In this document: piece by piece, positions 5,122 to 7,041 of the stretch
How the letters are laid out: every line of letters begins with the position of its first letter
Position numbering within the stretch: position 1 is the first letter of the stretch
Origin: Acidobacteriota bacterium
GTDB taxonomy: Bacteria; Acidobacteriota; Vicinamibacteria; Vicinamibacterales; UBA8438
Assembly (NCBI GenBank): GCA_012963185.1
Contig: DTWD01000269.1
Location: 1-7,041 of the forward strand
Direction: 5' to 3'
Length of the DNA stretch: 7,041 nucleotides
Notes under the pieces: generated by a model
What the model saw: only the letters and a program-made list of their open reading frames with translations
The model's database searches: none
What the model was told of the DNA's origin: nothing
Program-made: the position numbers and the translations under genes

Positions 5122-5799
5122 ATGCTGCCATCAAGCACGGTAGAAAATTATTTGAAGTCGATCTACATCGCACAGTTGAGACTCGACGATGATCAAGAGT
5201 TGGTCCCCATGGGTCAGCTTGCATCGTCACTCGATGTCGCGCCGGGAACCGCTACAACGATGGTTAAAGCGCTGTCAGATTCCGGACTGGTCGACTACGA
5301 ACCGTACGCGGGTGTACGTCTTACTGACGCTGGTGCCAAACTCGCCGCTTCGGTGCTGAGACGCCATCGTCTTGTTGAACTCTTCCTCGTACAGATGATG
5401 GGTATGAGTTGGACAGAAGTACATGACGAAGCGGAAAACCTTGAACACGCCGTCTCGGATCGACTAATCGATCGGATCGACGAACTGCTCGGTCGCCCAT
5501 CCGTAGATCCACACGGCGATCCCATCCCAGATTCGATGGGTACCATGTCACGTTACCATTATCACAATCTTCTAACTTGTCCTTTACAAAAACCGATGAA
5601 CGTAACACGAGTTATTGATCAAGATGTAAAATTTTTACAATTTCTAGAAGCCCAGAACCTCAAGCCTGGCCAGTCGATTCGGGTCGAAACGCGAGACGCC
5701 ATAGCCGATAGCGTAACCGTGATCAATGCAGAAGATCGCCAGATCACGCTGGGAACCGCTGCTGCCTCTAAATTATTAGTGGAGCCGAAACGACCATGA
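5122..5799 (+). CDS. DtxR/MntR-family metal-dependent transcriptional repressor with C-terminal FeoA/SH3-like domain
   Basis: A 225-residue cytoplasmic DNA-binding protein of typical DtxR-family length. Order: winged helix (about 4-68; TVENYLKSIY, recognition region APGTATTMVKAL, wing YEPYAGVRLTDAG), metal-binding/dimerisation domain (70-140; RRHRLVELFL and VHDEAENLEHAVSDRL), a YHYHN linker (145-149), and an SH3/FeoA-like domain (about 155-222; LKPGQSIRV...ITLGTAAASKLLVE). Aligning with DtxR/MntR, His82, Glu86, His101, Glu105, Glu108 and His109 fall on metal-ligand positions. Glu105 is at the place of DtxR Cys102 and matches MntR Glu99, pointing toward an MntR-like Mn/Fe sensor; the N-terminal ligand (Met10 in DtxR, Asp8 in MntR) is Asn9 here. 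It lies divergent to the multicopper oxidase-ZIP-cupredoxin operon with two palindromes between them, so it probably represses itself and that operon when metal is replete. The ATG has a modest GTGAG site upstream. Confidence 0.92.
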   Translation: MLPSSTVENYLKSIYIAQLRLDDDQELVPMGQLASSLDVAPGTATTMVKALSDSGLVDYEPYAGVRLTDAGAKLAASVLRRHRLVELFLVQMMGMSWTEVHDEAENLEHAVSDRLIDRIDELLGRPSVDPHGDPIPDSMGTMSRYHYHNLLTCPLQKPMNVTRVIDQDVKFLQFLEAQNLKPGQSIRVETRDAIADSVTVINAEDRQITLGTAAASKLLVEPKRP

Positions 5800-5820
5800 A
5801 TGCGTCGCTGAGACGAAAGT

Positions 5821-6231
5821 CTAGACTGGTTCGGGTTCGTATGTTGCCGATGAGGTTGGTGTTTCCCAAACCTTGACGCGAACAACAGGCAGTCCAACTT
5901 TTTGCACGTTTTCAAAAATCAGCCTGGCGATGCGTTCAACGGTTGGATTGCTCTCAACCAGAAAAACCGGTTCACCCAATTGACGAAGTGGTTCGACGAG
6001 CGGGTCATCTTCCCGCAAAATCATCTTATGGTCAATCTCTTGGTCAATCCAACCTTTGACAATTCGTTTCACATCGCCGAAATCGTACACCATGCTACGC
6101 TTATCGAGTGCGGAGGTGCGAATCTCGATTTCCGCAACAGCATTGTGGCCATGAGGATGCTTGCAGATTCCGTCATAATCAAGCAACCGGTGACCGTAAC
6201 AAAAATCGATGCGCTTAATAACTGAATACAT
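5821..6231 (-). CDS. queD: 6-carboxy-5,6,7,8-tetrahydropterin synthase (QueD / PTPS family)
   Basis: A complete 136-residue protein of the 6-pyruvoyl-tetrahydropterin synthase fold. Family members convert dihydroneopterin triphosphate to 6-carboxytetrahydropterin (QueD, queuosine pathway) or 6-pyruvoyltetrahydropterin. Zinc ligands His14 (CYGHRL), His27 and His29 (HPHGHN) are present; Cys23 in CKHPHGHN is the candidate catalytic nucleophile, with Asp67-His68 (EIDHKM) completing the active site. NPTVERIA (95-102) and VWETPTSSATY (121-131, Glu123 for pterin binding) are family motifs. The neighbouring divergent QueC supports the queuosine role over a biopterin or folate one. It starts at an ATG without a clear ribosome binding site, and ends 21 bp from the convergent regulator gene. 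Confidence 0.9.
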   Translation of the reverse strand: MYSVIKRIDFCYGHRLLDYDGICKHPHGHNAVAEIEIRTSALDKRSMVYDFGDVKRIVKGWIDQEIDHKMILREDDPLVEPLRQLGEPVFLVESNPTVERIARLIFENVQKVGLPVVRVKVWETPTSSATYEPEPV

Positions 6232-6301
6232 GAAAAATAGACCGGAGCAGGCGGCTTAAATCCTGTATTGAAAACTACGAATTAAAAACCCTACGCTTGA
6301 G

Positions 6302-6994
6302 ATGTTAATCGAACAGACAAAAGACGGTCAAGCCACCGCCATCCTGTGCTCTGCCGGGCTCGACAGCGTTGTACTGCTGGCAGCCGAAGCTCGGTCCCGT
6401 TTTGTGCAACCTGTGTACGTCGCCGCTGGACTCGCTTGGGAATCAGATGAACTACTAGCTCTCAATCAACTTTTAGAAACACAGGCCTTTCTGACCAATG
6501 TAGGTCGACCGGTGCGTCTTGAAGCAACAGTACACGACGTATACCCACCCTCGCATTGGGCCATTAAAGGTCAGGCTCCTGCCTACGATACACCAGACTC
6601 CGATGTTTACTTGGTCGGTCGCAACGCGATCTTACTATCTAAGGTGGCAGTTTTTTGCTGTCAGCATGGCATAGGACGCATTGCGATTGGTTCACTTGCA
6701 AATAACCCATTTCCTGATGGGACTCCAGAGTTCTTGGAAGCTATGGCTAACGCATTATCACTGGGACTCGCACACGAACTGTCGATCGTGGCACCCCTAA
6801 CGAAACACCATAAAGCTGACGTTATAGCTCTCGGAATCGAATTGAAGGTGCCATTAGAACTGACACTGTCCTGTATGCAGCCTGAGAATGGGCTCCACTG
6901 CGGGCTCTGTAGTAAATGTCGAGAACGGCGTGATGCCTTTAACGAGGCGGGGGTTCCAGACCTGACCGACTACAAAATGCCGTCACCTCGATAA
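6302..6994 (+). CDS. queC: 7-cyano-7-deazaguanine (preQ0) synthase QueC
   Basis: A complete 230-residue cytoplasmic enzyme that turns 7-carboxy-7-deazaguanine into preQ0 with ATP and ammonia. The N-terminal ATP-pyrophosphatase P-loop is SAGLDS (17-22), with Ala in place of the second residue of the usual SGGxDS. VGRNAILLSKVA (105-116) matches the QueC RN-(x)n-LS motif. The zinc site is Cys191, Cys200, Cys203 and Cys206 (SCMQ...HCGLCSKC), followed by RERRDAF, the conserved end of the family. Length is typical. The adenylation/zinc arrangement distinguishes it from other N-type ATP-pyrophosphatases such as ThiI or MnmA. The ATG at 6302 has only GAG directly before it, so the ribosome binding site is weak and a slightly different start cannot be excluded. 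queE is not in the window. Confidence 0.92.
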   Translation: MLIEQTKDGQATAILCSAGLDSVVLLAAEARSRFVQPVYVAAGLAWESDELLALNQLLETQAFLTNVGRPVRLEATVHDVYPPSHWAIKGQAPAYDTPDSDVYLVGRNAILLSKVAVFCCQHGIGRIAIGSLANNPFPDGTPEFLEAMANALSLGLAHELSIVAPLTKHHKADVIALGIELKVPLELTLSCMQPENGLHCGLCSKCRERRDAFNEAGVPDLTDYKMPSPR

Positions 6995-6999
6995 TTGCC

Positions 7000-7041
7000 T
7001 TAATCCTTGGCATCATCCAACACGCCGATTTCATCGCCAGA
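7000..7041 (-). CDS. Possible 3' end of a minus-strand gene (partial)
   Basis: On the minus strand the frame entering at 7041 reads 13 codons (SGDEIGVLDDAKD) to a TAA at 7002-7000. The acidic, natural-looking tail and the 5-bp convergent gap to QueC make a real C-terminus plausible, but the fragment is too short to identify or to exclude chance. Confidence 0.3.
   Translation of the reverse strand, partial: SGDEIGVLDDAKD

Noticed and set aside
5803..5815. Small hairpin CGTC-GCTGA-GACG between the convergent regulator and queD ends, considered as a terminator.
   Set aside because: Only 4 bp with no U-tract on either strand.
6253..6275. Hairpin CAGG/CCTG followed by an A-rich tail upstream of queC, resembling a preQ1 class I riboswitch.
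   Set aside because: The stem is only 4 bp and the tail lacks a nearby partner for the pseudoknot pairing with the loop; the core consensus is not met.

Overview
This is a bacterial chromosomal window of moderate GC content with densely packed genes. The genes have Shine-Dalgarno-type starts, one Tat-type signal peptide, and queuosine (deazapurine) biosynthesis genes. The phylum cannot be fixed from the sequence. If the recoded UGA described below is real, the organism must carry the bacterial selenocysteine machinery (selA, selB, selC, selD) elsewhere.

Left part (1-1703). The window opens with the C-terminal end of a homoserine dehydrogenase gene on the + strand. Its 3' end overlaps, tail to tail, a small minus-strand gene at 153-398. 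That gene is the most interesting item here: an 81-codon glutaredoxin-like protein whose redox motif is encoded as UGA-Glu-Ala-Cys. The UGA occupies the first Cys of a CxxC motif, and a perfect 8-bp hairpin with a GUU loop follows it, as expected for a bacterial SECIS element. The best reading is a selenocysteine (UxxC) glutaredoxin. Simple ORF calling would leave only a 63-residue fragment without the active site. A complete CaiB/BaiF (family III) CoA-transferase follows, divergently oriented.

Middle part (1706-5799). An unrecognised minus-strand protein of 146 residues is followed, after 155 bp with no clear signals, by a compact minus-strand operon read 4989 to 2302. It encodes a Tat-exported two-domain multicopper oxidase, a ZIP-family metal transporter with an extra N-terminal extracytoplasmic domain, and a membrane-anchored cupredoxin. 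The genes overlap or nearly touch. Divergent to the operon is a DtxR/MntR-family metal-dependent repressor. The AT-rich region between them (4990-5121) holds a consensus-like sigma70 promoter for the regulator and two palindromes sharing TTTGAC/TCAAA half-site sequences. Their centres lie 20 bp apart, so one regulator could control both directions. Together these genes look like a metal (Fe, Mn, Zn or Cu) oxidation/uptake or homeostasis module, but the metal is not determined by the sequence.

Right part (5821-7041). A QueD (6-carboxytetrahydropterin synthase) gene on the minus strand and a QueC (7-cyano-7-deazaguanine synthase) gene on the plus strand diverge from a 70-bp gap. They supply two steps of preQ0/queuosine synthesis. 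The last 42 bases may hold the 3' end of another minus-strand gene.
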